Part shown: positions 40,730-57,689 of the stretch, in pieces
Position numbering within the stretch: position 1 is the stretch's first letter
Layout of the letters: the number at the start of each line of letters is the position of its first letter
Assembly (NCBI RefSeq): GCF_040054535.1
Contig: NC_090784.1
Location: 14,612,001-14,676,000, forward strand
DNA length: 64,000 nucleotides
From: Antennarius striatus
Taxonomy: Eukaryota; Chordata; Actinopteri; Lophiiformes; Antennariidae
Direction: 5' to 3'
Position numbers and translations under genes: made by a program
The notes under the pieces: generated by a model
The model's input: only the letters and a program-made list of their open reading frames with translations
The model's database searches: none
What the model was told of the DNA's origin: nothing

Positions 40730-43700
40730 TTACTGGTTCAGCCTGACAATGTAGCCGTACAACTGGTCTGAGAAGGCCTGAAGAGAGAATTTATCTTGAA
40801 CCCTCCTCCGCCCAGCTTGTCCCATGTCCCTACGGAGTTGTGGCTCTCTCACGAGCCTCTGCATTGCCTGAGAGAAGGCCTCTGCTGTGGGCTCACACAG
40901 GAAGCCTGTCTCCCCATCTGCCACGCTCTCCAGGGGACCCCCAGAGTTCACTGCGATAACAGGGCAGCAGCAATACATGGCCTCTACAGGTACTATCCCA
41001 AAGTGCTCCCTGCTCGGGGTATATAGCACGGCTGTGCTGCCCTGCAGCAGCGCCACCTTCAGCGAATCGGAGGGTGAGCGCAGGAAGGTAACACAGTCCT
41101 CCAAGTGGAGATGCGCTGCTAGCTTTTTCAGTTCGGTATAATGTTGAACATTCTCAGGAACTCTGTCATCATAGCCCCCCGCCACCACCAGGTGAATGCC
41201 TACTCTCTGCTTAAGAGGCAGACTGGTCCTCAGGGCTGCAAGAGCCTCCAGAGAAAGTCCCAGATTCTTCTTCCTTTCATATCGATTCAGAGAGAGAAAC
41301 AGGCAGGAGGTTCCCTCTTGAAGCAGCCCTTCCAGGGCGTCTGCCTCAGTAGATGGCTGGTCAAAAGTATTTGTGTTGAGGGAGGGATAGAGAACATCTG
41401 TCTGGACTCCTGGTAGACCCAGAAAAGTCTCCCTGAAGATGCCTGCAGTGAACTTGCTGTTTACCAGAATCTATGAGGAAGCACAAGGAGATTAGTTCAC
41501 CAAGTCTTCTAATTACATGCAGACTTTCATTATCCAAAAGTAAGACTAAAGTTAAAATGTCATTTCATTTCTATCCTAAAGCTCTGAGCTGATGACATTC
41601 TACCTGTGTAGATCAGTCTCATTTCAAGCTACAAATTTTTTTAGTATATCTTCAATTATTCTACTATAATACAAGTTTAGTAATAATTTATAACACTTAA
41701 CAACTTGATCAACATCTGGGTGAGGTCAAAATTATTCTGAGCAAAATAACTTACTGAAACTGAAAACTATTTCATTAGTTTGTTGTTACAATCACATTTG
41801 TAAAAGTACAAAATGCTCAGAACATATTTATGCATTGTTCATTATGGAAAAACCAAAAGAACAAAAAATGTGGCATCGGTGGACGACTAAAAAAGTTTAC
41901 TTGAAGGCAACTGATTTTACTACCTACTGCAGTTGGTTTTACATTTTGAGGCTATTGATAGGGGTCTTTATTGTATTGCCTAACATCTAATGCAGAACGC
42001 ATGATTGAAAGGCATCACATATACAGTACAACAAAAATATAATAAGCTAATGTTTATTAAAAATTCAGTTACGCTGACATTACTCCTTTCCATATTAACA
42101 CACCAAGGTTTTTTATACACATCATTAATGCATTGCTGAGATTATGTCAATCTAAATTAAAAAACTTTTATTGTGACAATCACTTTACTGACTACATTTT
42201 TTTTTAAACAAAAAAGAAAATTTTTGAAATAAGAAGTTAAACCAAGTTACAAAATCTTGTGTATTGTAAACATGGAGGCCCTTACTCTCCTGTAAATGTC
42301 AGTCTCAAATCCTCACTTAAGTCATTTCTGAAATCAGTGCCTAATGCCTCAAAACAATTACTGTCTGCCTCCTCAAAACATTGGATTAGAGGAACTTTAG
42401 TGTCTCTTGAATAGCCCTTGCCACTATTTTATTTTTTTATTGACTGTAATGTTTTTACAAAATACTTTTGCATATTTCTAGATTTATAAATATTAATTTC
42501 TGGTTAAATACAATTGTTCCTGATACTTCAAGTTTTTACCTCTTTTGACCATTTTCAACCACGTAGCTTTATTAACTAGCTTTTCTAATCTGGATAAAAT
42601 TAAACAAGAACACTGACACTCATCCTAGCCCGTTCAGTCATTCAGCCTTCAGCAGTTCTCAACTGTTATTTACCATATCAGCCATGCCTGTGGTGCGTTC
42701 CTCCACCCAGTCAATAGGAGCACGGTAAAGCTTCTTCAGCGCAGATTTTCTATGGGTGAGCAGCTGGTCAGGAAAATGGCAGTAAAATAAAACCTTCTTT
42801 CTGTGACGGGACAGTCGCAGCATCGGGATACATGCTGACACCTGCAGTGGAAAAAATTAAATGTTGATGTCTTCACAAAAAATGTCCTTCCTGTCTGGCT
42901 TACCAGAAACAAATATGGCAGCAGAAGCAAACACTATGAAATAAAAAAAAAGTCTGAATATATCACCAAAAAAACCTACAGATTTAAAGTATATCATCTA
43001 AATACAATTCACAAGACAAATACTGTAATATCGCGGTGTGTGTAAATGTTGCTTTACTGCAGTTTAGTATAGAAGAGATCCTCATTTCAAGCGGATATGA
43101 ATTATTAATTTTCTCAGGAGAGTACCGTATTGGCCCGAATATAAGATGGTGTTTTTCGCATTGAAATAAGACTGAAAAAGTGGGAGCCGTCTTACATTCG
43201 GGGTCTAGACATTATATCCATTCACAACACTAGATGGCGCCAGATATCGATTGCAAAATGAACTCCTAGGCGAAAACGAACCGTCACGAAGAAGAAAAAT
43301 AAAAATATGTTCTGAGATGACAGATCTCAGCTACTCTCAAGTTTAAACCAGTTTGCGTTATTTTATTGCAGTGTTTTTCCTTATTCAGATTTGTTTCAAG
43401 ACGACAGTTACAGTTAGACTTCACTTTGATGGTTAATGCAGTTATTGCAATTTTGTTGTTTTATCACAGTAGATTGGTTTATTAATATTTCAAAAACCGG
43501 AAGTCATTCATTTACAAATGTGAATACACTTTAGTTTACATATTTAAATGTTCAGATATTAAGATGTGATAGACAGTTTTTGCATGATTTGAATGAGGCA
43601 AAATAACATGCTTTTTCTCTCGAATATATTGTTATAATCATTTGTTTCAGATGTACTGTAATTATTTTCTGTATAAAAATACATTTGGTGTTCAAAAAGT

Positions 43701-44281
43701 CTTTTTTCAAACTTGAGTCTTGAAAAAGAGAGGGTCGTCTTATAAACAGGGTCGTCTACTATTTGGGCCAATACGGTAATTATGTGAACGATGATTATAC
43801 TAAAATGTCTTCGTGAGAAAGCCAAAACACTAGAAAATAACCAATGGAGTTAGATCCTGTACTGAACAACATACTTGATCACAGAAGATGACATCATATT
43901 CTACCCCGCTGAAAAAGACGAGGTAGAGGGCCACATAAATCATCCTCAGGTAGGCACAGAGTGCATGTAGGTAGCCAAACACACTGGTGGGTAGCCAATC
44001 GCCAACACATACCTATATAAGAACAAGAAGAAGAAATGATTATAAATATTAATACACAGTATAATGGACTCTTGTATATACTACTCTGTTAATTGTCTTT
44101 GAAAAAGTACCACAGGCAGTTCTGGGTCCAGAGTCTCAGAGAAGCAGTGTGTTGGGTCGTAATGGGCCGTCCAAATCTGAACGCTACACCCTTTAGACTT
44201 CAGGGCTACAGCAGCATCGACCACAAGTCGCTCTGCTCCACCAATACCTAGGTCTGGATGGAGGAACACCACCCGCACCAT
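40730..44281 (-). CDS. alg2: Alpha-1,3/1,6-mannosyltransferase ALG2
   Basis: Cytosolic-face ER GT4 glycosyltransferase that adds the second and third mannoses to the dolichol-linked N-glycan precursor. Exons in transcript order: 44111-44281, 43875-44012, 42674-42841, 40730-41470; 1218 bases, 405 residues plus TAA, all phases matching. The N-terminus [20 protein letters not shown] is the GT4 donor-fold glycine motif. The middle has [32 protein letters not shown] and [18 protein letters not shown]. The C-terminal half has [18 protein letters not shown] and [14 protein letters not shown], which carries the EX7E motif, then NSGGPLESV. The start at 44281 is chosen because CAG ends one base before the ATG (a splice acceptor), so a noncoding 5' exon is implied. 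An in-frame ATG 24 bases upstream would lie inside that intron. Confidence 0.95.
43123..43778. mobile_element. TA-flanked MITE (non-autonomous Tc1/mariner-like) in alg2 intron
   Basis: A 652-bp element (43125-43776) bounded by TA on both sides. Its ends are inverted: CCGTATTGGCCCGAATA at the left, and the right end read inward is CCGTATTGGCCCAAATA, 12 identical bases and then one mismatch. No transposase frame is visible. The TA duplication and length suggest a Tc1/mariner-derived MITE, but the superfamily is inferred only from the TSD. Confidence 0.7.
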
Positions 44282-44935
44282 GCTGCACAAAAAATCAATA
44301 GCCATTGAGCTGAATATAGAATATAATTCAAATAAAAATAATTCAAATTCAAATAATCAAAATTTTGAAATTGGCAAAAACCAGAAACAGAAAACAAAAT
44401 ATGTAGTTTTCATGCATTTTTGGCCAAAACAACAAAAACATTGTCTTTGCGAACATCGCTTATTTACAATTTCTTCCACTTCATGTCATGAATGTTTATC
44501 AACATACACCCAAATTGCAAAACGCCCTGATAAACAGGCCGTCAGAACATCAAACACTGTGTCATCTACGAAACCCATACGTTGCAATGAAGGAGACGCC
44601 ATGCTAACAGCAATAACCTACTTTTATTTTAGACAGTATAACTGTATTTAAGTTGTTAGCAACCTAGCCCACAGTGATGATAATATGACGGTTACCCCAT
44701 GTAGCTAATGACGTGATGACCCGTTTAACAACTTTGCACAATTCAAGTACAACGCAGTTATAACGCTAGTTTTACCTGAATCTCTTGACTTAATAATACT
44801 GGATGGATCCCTTTCCACTTTTAGGAAACCTGTGATTATACACGTATAGATGCCAGTAGAGGTACAAAAAAAGGTACGAAACTGTACGCTTCTGATGCCA
44901 TGTTGGCGCAAACAAACTCTTATTTTTAAACTAAC

Positions 44936-45004
44936 CCACTTTCTTGGTTGAACCACAATGGCGCCAGTTTCGTCAGTCCAACGGAAGCGCTTCCTGAAAG
45001 ACAC
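44936..45004 (-). other. alg2: Possible noncoding first exon of alg2
   Basis: On the minus strand a donor-like AAAGTGG/GTTAGT ends at 44936, upstream of the acceptor that lies one base before the alg2 ATG. A short frame here (MSFRKRFRWTDETG) does not join in phase with alg2, so I treat it as 5' UTR or a uORF. The 5' limit is arbitrary. Confidence 0.3.
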
Positions 45005-45364
45005 GTCTTGTTCAGCGTTAAAGCGGACCGATTATTTGCCTGCAATATAAATTCCAATCATATGCACAAATTAGCGTACAAAATAATGTATTTAGGTAAT
45101 TTATTGACAGTATATTATATTTCTGTGTATCAATTTACTTTCTGAAATATATTGCTTTATTATTACCCCGGTGAGGACGATTAGTTGGTCAGGCTTCGGT
45201 TCGGTCTCCTTTGCTGGTCTTCTGTTTCGCAGTCGTGTCCTTTTTAGACAAGCGTCAGCTTTGCGAGACCTCTTCTCAGGTTTGACCAATTCAAACATCA
45301 AGTGCCTGCAGTTAATTTGGCGTGGACACTAGCTTACAGCTCGAATCGGAACAAGTTAAACAAA
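45005..45364. promoter_or_regulatory. Shared alg2/sec61b divergent promoter region
   Basis: Lies between the 5' ends of two head-to-head genes. It contains a CCAAT near 45054 and a CpG-containing stretch near 45170-45350 next to the sec61b ATG; no TATA box is obvious. The same divergent pair exists in mammals, supporting a shared promoter. Exact start sites are not visible. Confidence 0.5.
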
Positions 45365-48722
<3,358 letters not shown>

Positions 48723-49154
48723 ACTCCACCTGATGACCTCTGATTCTGCGCATCGGCTTCTTAACTCATTCGACCTGGACCAAACAACAAATGAAGAACC
48801 ACATAACCCCCTAGTTCTTTTTTCCGTATCACAACAGAGAATGCAAACTGGATTTTTTTAATAGTTATTTTCAAAACATTCTCTGTCTGCACTGGCATGC
48901 GTGCCTTGTTGCTTTTGCTCACTCTTTGTCTCTAATATCTGACGATGTGAGCAGAAGGAAGTCATGCCTGCACATCTCAGATGTGACATCTGTGTGTGTG
49001 TGTGTTGGTGGCCCTCGCTTCAAGCAGCAGCTGCATCTTTGTCACTGCTGCAAAAGGTTTAGCGATCAAGGACATCATTGATTTCAGGCCCCAGCAAACT
49101 ATTGTTGTAGCCTGAATTGCATTTTTTTGTATAAATGTGATTGTAATAATCTAT

Positions 49155-49160
49155 AATAAA
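49155..49160 (+). terminator. sec61b: sec61b polyadenylation signal
   Basis: AATAAA about 430 bases after the stop, followed within about 25 bases by a T-rich/TGTG-containing stretch (TTTTTTGTG) typical of a downstream element. Confidence 0.6.
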
Positions 49161-49179
49161 AAACAATCTGTTGAAATCC

Positions 49180-51666
49180 TTTTTTGTGAAATGATAAAAC
49201 TGATTTTGAGACATGTCAAGCTGATGAGCCTGTTTTATAAGAGAAGCTTTTTTACCGTTTGAACCTTATATACTAACTACCATCAGACAAATTAAGTTTC
49301 ATATTCAGACCAAAGGACATCCAAGAAAATGTTATCTTTGGAAATGTGTGCATCCACAGGAATATTAGCAGGGATATTACATACCAGTGTGATTGACAGC
49401 TCATCAAATATCTAGTGCATGGTATAACCAAATAATAGGAAGAGACATTTTGACTAATTCTAGGATTTTAATTAATCAAGGTCCACAAATTTATCCTATC
49501 CATACTGCGTTGCATGTTGCCAGATTGAACCAAGAAGCACAGACTTATCTAGTGTGTGTGTGCTCCAGCTTTGACTGGGTGAGACTTGACTTTTCAGGCT
49601 GATTATTCAGAGTATCTGGCATCAGATTCCAACACTGGCGGCCCCAGGGTTTGCTATCACCACCTGCTCTGAAGGTTCTTTTCTGTTGCTCTGATTATAG
49701 ACAGGCAAAATGAGTTTCTGAATTATTGCAGGTGTCAGTAATACCAGAGGGGATATGACGTACAGGACAACAGTACTTGTATTTTTTTTAAAAACCTTGG
49801 CTTTTCCATACTAAGTGCGCATTGACAATCAGATTATATTTTAAGACAGCATAACTGCATCTGATTTTTTGTTTCAAGTCATTCTCTGTAGAAATGTTAT
49901 TCATTGCAATTTTTGACCAAAAATTTGTCTCTTAAATTCTGCTAATATTAATCCAAGGGTATATTTATGTCAAAGGAATATTATCTGCATGTAAGCACAG
50001 GTTTCTTGTCAATTCTTGATAGAAACATGCATCTTCATCTTTTTCCAGATGCTATTCTGTTTTTTCCTGAGGGGGGAGCTGCAGACTATTTTCTGATAAT
50101 TACTGAGTCTGACTGTATCAACATAATTCATGATAAACATACTGTATCTTCTTGAAGTTTCTTTTACTTGTTTACTTGATCACATCATTACAATGTCATG
50201 TAGTGTAAATATACATATCTTCTTACCTACTTGGACATAATTCAGATTCTGTGATATGACAAACAAGTTAGGTCTCATTTGTTGACATAAATGAACATTG
50301 TGTTAGAATTTCTTACAATATTTTGTTATAGTGGCTGCTGCTGTGAACAGCTGTCCGGGTTCTCTTTGGTTTTTAGAAGCAGTTCTGGCCCATGCTGCAT
50401 CACCAGATTATCCATGTTGCATATGAAACCACCAGCTGGCATGGCCTGTGTTTCTTCCAAATGTTTATTTGCGTTTGTACCTTGTGTGAAACGTAGCGTT
50501 CGGATCCTGTTCATTAATTCATTGTGTTGCTATGGTTCTGCTTTCCCAGAGGCTTCCAGTGTTCGTGGAAAACGCAGGCACTCCTGCCACATCCGTCTGT
50601 CCCTCTGGTCCCTGTCTAACACATACACACATACTGAGATACGCTCACAAACTCCCTGGACCCATTCATGGTGGCACAACATGGCAGTGTGCCAGAATAA
50701 TTCAACATAACTATTAAATATGAAGGAGCTGGGGTGAGTTTTGGTCTCAGCGTTCAGGAGTGGAACAGGCCCAACATGTGGAGCGCAGTGACCGCCTCAG
50801 AGATGCAACCTGTAGTTCCAAACGCCTCTTGACACGTCTATAAAGTCAACTCTGGATATCATCAAGGCCAAGAAAGGTGGTCCTCATCTGGAATGTTAGT
50901 AATTTTCTGAAAAACATTCAATATATACTGTATAAGTACGTAAGTGTTACCTTACTTGTTTGGTTGGACTGGTAGATATGCCGAAATATTTCTGCTGCAT
51001 ATTTTTCAATTCATAAGAACACTGAATTGACCCACCTGTCCTAGTTAACATACATTTAAATCAACTGACTGGTTTTAATAATAAATATTTCACCTTAGTC
51101 AACTTATATCAATCCTTTAGTTGACAGACTTTCTTTGGTTCAGTTTGTTGATGTTGGTGTGTTTTTTCCCCCAAAGGAGACGATAACAGGTTTCATCTTC
51201 AAGAAAATGAATGAGGACATAAAGGAAGTGTGGCTTTTAATTTATGGCACACAAAGTAACACTGAATAGGCCATAACTTGAAATAATCTTTAGACTAAGT
51301 AAGGCATTTAGTAACAGAATGACAACCTTGTGCTTAGTTTAACTTAGAGGTTGTTAGAAAATGCTGCTTCTCTGGACAGCGGAATTTTCCAGTGATATTT
51401 TTTTTTCACCCAGCAGACAAGATTATTAGATAAAAGGTGTCTGCCATACTACATCAATAAAGATTTCTCCAGGGTGCATCATGATTTTACAAGACAGGCT
51501 TTCATCTCTCTATTTTACAAAAACATGCAGAACATCTACATGTTAGATGATATTTGTCTTTCTGAACGAAAGAGGGAGAGAGAGATAAGAGGAGAAAGAA
51601 AAGACGAAAACCTTTTCCTGTGCCCATATCCTGTGAGGAAACCACATGTTTTTTTATAAGGAAGGG

Positions 51667-51708
<42 letters not shown>

Positions 51709-52580
51709 CCCCCCCCCCTCTCTCTCCAGCCATGCACAGATATACTACATTCTCTATGTATGTAGTTTTGACAGATCACATGGTTGGTAAAGCATGCAAC
51801 AAAGGGGCAGATGGCCTGAATCGATCCAGTCACTGACATAGTGAATCTGAGGGCTGTCTCAGAAAGTGAGGGTTTGTTAAGGAGAAATAGAGACACCTTT
51901 GACTAGATGGACACCCCAAATTTCTGATAAAACTGCACCAATAATTTGTGTAACAATATAACCTAAAGTCCACAAGCAGTGGAACACATTTTTAGACCAT
52001 GTGTTCAAGTAAAGGTAGCAAAAAAGTATTTAAAATATGCCTCATGTATTTGCATTTAAAAAGGGTACATAGACTGGTCATGTACTGTGTGGCTAAAGAT
52101 AGCCATGCTATGTACTACTTCGTGGTTAATCTGCAGGCGAATACATCATCCCCTCAAAAAATCCCCACCTCAATGATTATAGAAGGTGATGTGTCGGGGA
52201 ATTGTATCGTCAGTGGCAATAGACTTAGTCGGGTCTCCCAAGGGGAACTGATCTCTGGGGACGAGCCACTAACAGCATGTATAAAACCCCAGATGACAAA
52301 TGACCTGTAGAACCCTGCATGGAAAAGGAAACCCTGGGCCTTCTTCTAAAGACATATTTACGTGTACATCTTACAGGTAAGTGTCTGGTGTCCCATACAG
52401 TCACTGCCCTTGTGGACCCATCTACTTCAGACATACAATACATGCTGATTTCTTCCATCATCGATTGGGGGTGATGGTGCAAGGGTGGTGAATGGATGTG
52501 GTGTGGGCTGTTGCATCAGTGTCCTCTCAACATCTACAACAACGTGAAAGAAGATGTAAGCAAGGTGTCATTGTGGTCAT
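49180..52580. other. Spacer downstream of sec61b
   Basis: No gene recognised. AT-rich unique sequence with a CT/C-rich low-complexity tract at 51667-51725. The stretch 52000-52580 has short open frames with no recognisable product and may be the 5' part of the LINE relic that follows. Confidence 0.5.
51667..51725. repeat. (CT)n tract with poly-C
   Basis: CT dinucleotide run into about 12 C residues and back to CT. Confidence 0.9.
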
Positions 52581-52589
52581 TTCGGGAAC

Positions 52590-54190
52590 ATTTTAGACAG
52601 CTCAATTCAGCTAACTTTAAGAGATCTTACTCTCCACAGGCTGGACAGAGTCACAACACGGTCCAGTAAGGCTGGCAGGGCTGACTCTTGTGTTTATATC
52701 AACAAAGCTGGATGTTGTTTTCTATAAACATTGGTGGAGTTTATGGAGTTGAAATGCTGGCTATACTACCTTGTCCAGAGAGTTTCCATTTATTCTCATT
52801 GTTACTGTGTATATCCACCCAATTGCGCTACGAAGCCTTGAAATGGGCAACACAACACCATCGGTGAGCACAAACAGCCCGCTATGAAACATTTGCACTG
52901 TGAGATTTTCATCATGTCAACATAAAGAATTTAGTCAAAGTTTACCCAGCATATAAACCTCCTGACCAGCACTAACTACACAGTGGACAAGGTCCTTACC
53001 AGCTCAAAAGCATACAGGACATCTCCCTTTGTACAACCACAGGGTTGTCATGCTATCATACAGTATAGTGTGAAATATAAAAAATATCTAAGGAGAGTGG
53101 AATGATATGAGACTACAGACTGGAGTATATTTGCAAAGGCAGCAACCTACAACCAAGCACCTCAGTGACCTACTTGTGTACGATATACCTCTGCAACCGT
53201 TACACATATCTGTTTGTGCTCCAACCGCAATTCAGCGATGATGAGGGAAGTCCGATCCCCGCAGAGGTTGAAATGCTTTAGAGCAGTTGAAAAAAATATT
53301 CTGACCAATTGTATGAAGATCAAAGGCCACTTCTCAGAGAATAGAGATACACAGCATTTGCAAAGCGAGTACAGATCGTCACAGATTATGAACCCCACTA
53401 AACCCACTAAACCCCATCAACTTTAGCTGATATGTAATGGGGTGTCCAGCTAGTGTATTTTTATGTATTCATCAAATCTGTTGCTTATGTTTGCTCTGGA
53501 GAGTTCCGTTGGGTTCCTCTCTCTGTGAAAGTGATTTGAAATGTTTGTGATGTGAGTAAGCCCTCTTCAAAAAAAGTTGATTGATTGATGGATGGATGGA
53601 TGGATGGATCGATCGATCGATCAGTACAAAGATAACAACATCTCCCTGAACATTTGAAGAATCAATGATTAATACTGGTTTCAGAACAAGTCACAGTGTG
53701 AACTCCTGCTGATGACGGAAGGAAGTGTTACTGAGAGAGTCAACAGCACTCATTTCCAACAAGTACACATTGTAGACAACTTGACCAGGACCACCAATAC
53801 TATAGCTATCACAAAACAATGCCACAATGCCTTCATTTCCTTCGGATGAACTTAACCCAGTCCTCCATGATCATTTACGGAGGCATTATTGACAGCAGTT
53901 TCACAAACCATATTGAAGTCCAGTGTGGAAAATGTACATATAATCACTGCTCCATACAGAAAGCATTTAAGACTGCAGCGCAAATAATGTGTGTGTCTAT
54001 CTGTCCCATGTCCGACATCTATCAAGTGTGTCTTAAAGACTTCCAGAAAAAGCAGCTAACCGTAACCATATCCATCCCATGATCTTTTTGCAGTCCTGTT
54101 ATCTTGTAGGAGATTGCAGAGCATCAGAGCCAAAACCTGTAGATGATGCAATACCTTCTTCTCACAAGCCATCGGGTACCTGTGTAGTCT
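52590..54190 (+). mobile_element. Heavily decayed LINE relic (endonuclease end plus RT end)
   Basis: Translations in shifting frames resemble fish non-LTR ORF2. Near 52900-53030: DFHHVNIKNLVKVYPAYKPP, like the endonuclease passage GDFNHxNL...LPxFYQHVxxPTR, then a passage like YTTxDxVYTSxKxAYxxxP. Near 53860-54170: SSMIIYGGIIDSS, CGKCTYNHCSIQKAFKTAAQI and CPMSDIYQVCLKDF. The last group is like the RT tail around VWYGSC...LQRVVKTAQKI...PPLSDIY, and is followed by HDLFAVL-like and RSIRAKT-like scraps. The middle (palm domain) appears lost. There are many stops and shifts. The alignment is from memory of the family, so boundaries are rough. Confidence 0.55.
53588..53622. repeat. (GATG)n-(GATC)n microsatellite
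   Basis: Tandem GATG units passing into GATC units inside the LINE relic, possibly marking a junction between two insertions. Confidence 0.85.
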
Positions 54191-55080
54191 TTCCTACAAC
54201 AGCATCAATCTGACTGGTCACCATCCAACAGACACTTTCATCTTCTTGAACCAATGACTGGTGATATGAATATACCTGACCATTGAATTGATATTCAGTC
54301 TTCTGGACACATACTTGTCAGGTCAACGTGAGGCCAGCTAGAAGGCGCTAAAGTTACTAACTTGTGGTCTGATTGGCTATCGTATCTGTCTATTAACTAC
54401 ACGTGCCCATTTACTTAGTGCACAGACACCTGCATTGTAGATTCTGAAGGCTCTGGACTTAGATTTTTACAAAGCAGGTAAAAATCAATGGCCAGATTTT
54501 TACCCACTTTTCAAAAGCTAAATTCATGAGGAATTTAGATTTTGAAATTTTCATACACTTAGAGTTTGTATAATACTTTTTTAAAAATTGTATTTTTGCG
54601 GTAAAACTTTTACATTGCTTGAAAAATTAACATTCAAATTACATAAAGATTTAAATTTAACCAAAACTGTATATGTGTACCTTATTAAATTTGTTTTTTA
54701 ATAGTATGTTTATCTATTTTGTACACATTTTCACTTTTATTTATTAAATGTACGATTAAATGTGTTGTGTTTATCTGCTGTTTCTATGCTATGTATTCAT
54801 ATTATATATGATGTACCATTGTATTATGTATGTTTAAATAGTTTAAATTCTCTTTGAATATGTGTTCACGTTGGTCCAGTCACTGTGATCATAAGAACTT
54901 AGAAGCATAGCAGTGAATTGGCGCAACGCTCTATTAATGGCCAGTGATCACTTCACACAGCTGGTCTGCTTAGAGGTGAGAGCTTGTTCACAGTAAAATA
55001 ATCTGACTACATTTTCCGCCATCCAGAGCACATGGCTGCTGCCATGTAACTGTCGGTCAGTAGTGTGAAAGGAGCTGAGC

Positions 55081-55115
55081 TGTGTGTGTGTGTGTGTGCG
55101 TGCGTGCGTGCATGC

Positions 55116-55147
<32 letters not shown>
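55081..55147. repeat. (TG/CG)n microsatellite
   Basis: TG run with CGTG/CGTGCATG interruptions. Confidence 0.9.
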
Positions 55148-55150
<3 letters not shown>

Positions 55151-56825
55151 TGTCGGTGTTTGTGTCGGTGCTGAAGGCTATGATCTTTTTGGGCTCGGAC
55201 CCGACTTGAGTGGGAAATAAGTGAGTCAGTGTCATAGCCAAGCTTGAGCCTGCATCCATCAGTGCCTCATCTCTGCCACTCTCTAATCCTCTATGTGACA
55301 CACGTTCACCTCGTGGTTCATGCAGGAAAGATGAACCATCTGAAGTCCAATCATTCTGATTAGAGGTTACAGGAAAGACAAGTCATAGAAAGTGGAAATA
55401 TTTCCATTCTGTTACATCTGGCCATTACATGTTCATCAAATTTTGAATTGAATTTGATTTTTTTGTTTGTTTTATAATCTGTCTAGCCCATAGCATCACA
55501 GTTTCTGGCACCTCTCTCATTGTTGTTCTTAACTGCAGCGGGCAGCTGCTTTCAAACACTTTATGCACAGTATTTGTTCAGCACCAGAGTTTCAAGTTGA
55601 TGAAATTAGTGAAGACTTAGTGACTTACTATTTCCCACTAAGCCAAACGGGACGCAACTATAACACAAAAATACTACTAAATGAACACAAATACCTGTAC
55701 TCTTGCCCTGTGTTTGATGGATGTGTACTTAAGCAACTGTTTACTAAATAGTTTGCCATTTCAACTTAAAAGCTGATGAACATGGCAATGTTATTCTCAC
55801 AACTATTTTTGATGTGGTCAAAAAAGTCTGTAACAGAAAATTTCTCTATTAACTGGCTTTGGTAAACAATGCTATACAAGTACACCTGCTTGGGAAACAA
55901 GCTTAAAAGTGTGTGTTCTCATTCAGTCACGCTGTCGTTGTCCCCTAACATGTACATGTTCTTTTTGCATGTTTTCTGAAGTGGTCTCAACAGGGCCAGC
56001 ATTGTTTTTCATACCTGCTCTGGATACAGCTTTTTGATTTAGATTACAGAGAAAAGAATTGACCAAATAAGATCAAATTCATACCTTTATGTGAAATAAT
56101 CATCAGATTCTTACAGAAACAGGACACTGCCATAAAATCAAATCTTAAAAAATTTCTTTATGTGTTTGAAAATGATGATCTTTTCTTTTTTGTAGACTAA
56201 TTATTTTGAGCAAATTAAGAAAGCACAATAGTGTTAATTGCTTTACACCAAGATGTAATACATTTAGATACAAACTAAAAGAGGAATAAATAACAGCAAA
56301 TACATATATCAGATTTCAGAAGGATAATCAAAGAAATGTCAAAAACAGAAAAATGACAAATGAGAAAAATAACTAGAAATACAGTGAGATTCTGATGATA
56401 AATTAAAAGCATAAATGAAGAGGTGACGTGAGAGAAAAGCAGAAGAAAACTTGATATGCAAAGATTTAAAGGGGAGCAATGTGTGGACTCAAGTAAAGCG
56501 AGCATTACACTACACAAAGGAACATGTAATGAAAAACAGCAAATAAAATAAAAGCTATACTACAGTATCATAACACTCATTTCAAGCTTGAATGAGTTTT
56601 TGTTTCCAGTAGTGAGGCTGCGTCAAGTCTGGTGATGCACCGTGTGACTGTGGCAGGCTCGCAGGGCCACCTGCGTGGTGATGTCATAAGCACTCGCCAC
56701 TTTAAACCCAATAGCTCACTGGTAGCAGCACTTACTGCTGCCGAGCGGTTCAGACTGGAACATCAGGGAAAGGCCGGTCACAGTTTCAGGTGTCAGCCCT
56801 GTGCTTTCTAATATTAAAGAGACTT

Positions 56826-56950
<125 letters not shown>

Positions 56951-57689
56951 TTTTAGGTAACTGTATTTTCCACTCCTTGTGCAGTGCTCCTGGACAACAG
57001 CAGAGGGGAGAGGTGAGGTGGGTGAGTTGTACAGTAAATCTTGAGATCACCTGACTCTCATACAAAGTAATTACACACTTAACTGGAAGGATACTGAAGA
57101 AAATGCAAACCTCTGCCAAGAGAGCTCATATTATCACAGAGACAAGACATCAAGGACACATGTCACAGAATCAACTCTCACAATTTTAAAGAAGGAAAAA
57201 ATAAACATTGATAATCCTGGGTGAGCCTCTTTATCCAGATAAATTTAAAAAATAAAGGGGTTCTTCCATGTCACATGCACAACCACTCCAATTCGTTTCA
57301 GACAAGTAACTGCTTTGTAATCCTACTGACAGACAAGCAGACGTGAAAAACCTCCTTGTAAATGTTGATACAGTCTGACTTTATGTTTATGATATTTATA
57401 TAGTTATATACGCACACGTGTGTGTGTGCATAGCACTGACCTTTCAGGGTAGGTCAAAGCTATGCACTAGCTTAGTCCATAGCTCAAAGCTAGTGCATAG
57501 GTAGATCAAAGCACTAGCTTTACACTGGCCTTCTCTCTCGTCTTTCTATCTTGTCTGGTTCCTGAGTGTAAAACAATTGAAATTTGACCTTGACCTAGTT
57601 TTCTCAAGGTCAAGGTCATTGTCTCATTTTCATCCCCTTTGCCGCCCAAGTAATCTGCTTTTCGTTTCATCTTTCTATCTGCAACGGTT

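Noticed and set aside
44282-44305. In-frame ATG giving an alg2 start eight residues earlier (MAIDFLCS)
   Set aside because: These bases are the end of an intron: TTTTTTGTGCAG is a good acceptor directly before the [10 protein letters not shown] start.
44705-45004. 99-codon minus-strand frame upstream of alg2 as the true alg2 N-terminus
   Set aside because: The plausible donor inside it does not join the alg2 exon in phase, and the alg2 exon has its own acceptor and ATG matching the family start region.
50291-50710. 139-codon plus-strand frame
   Set aside because: No recognisable domain, no start context or splice structure, composition like the surrounding spacer.
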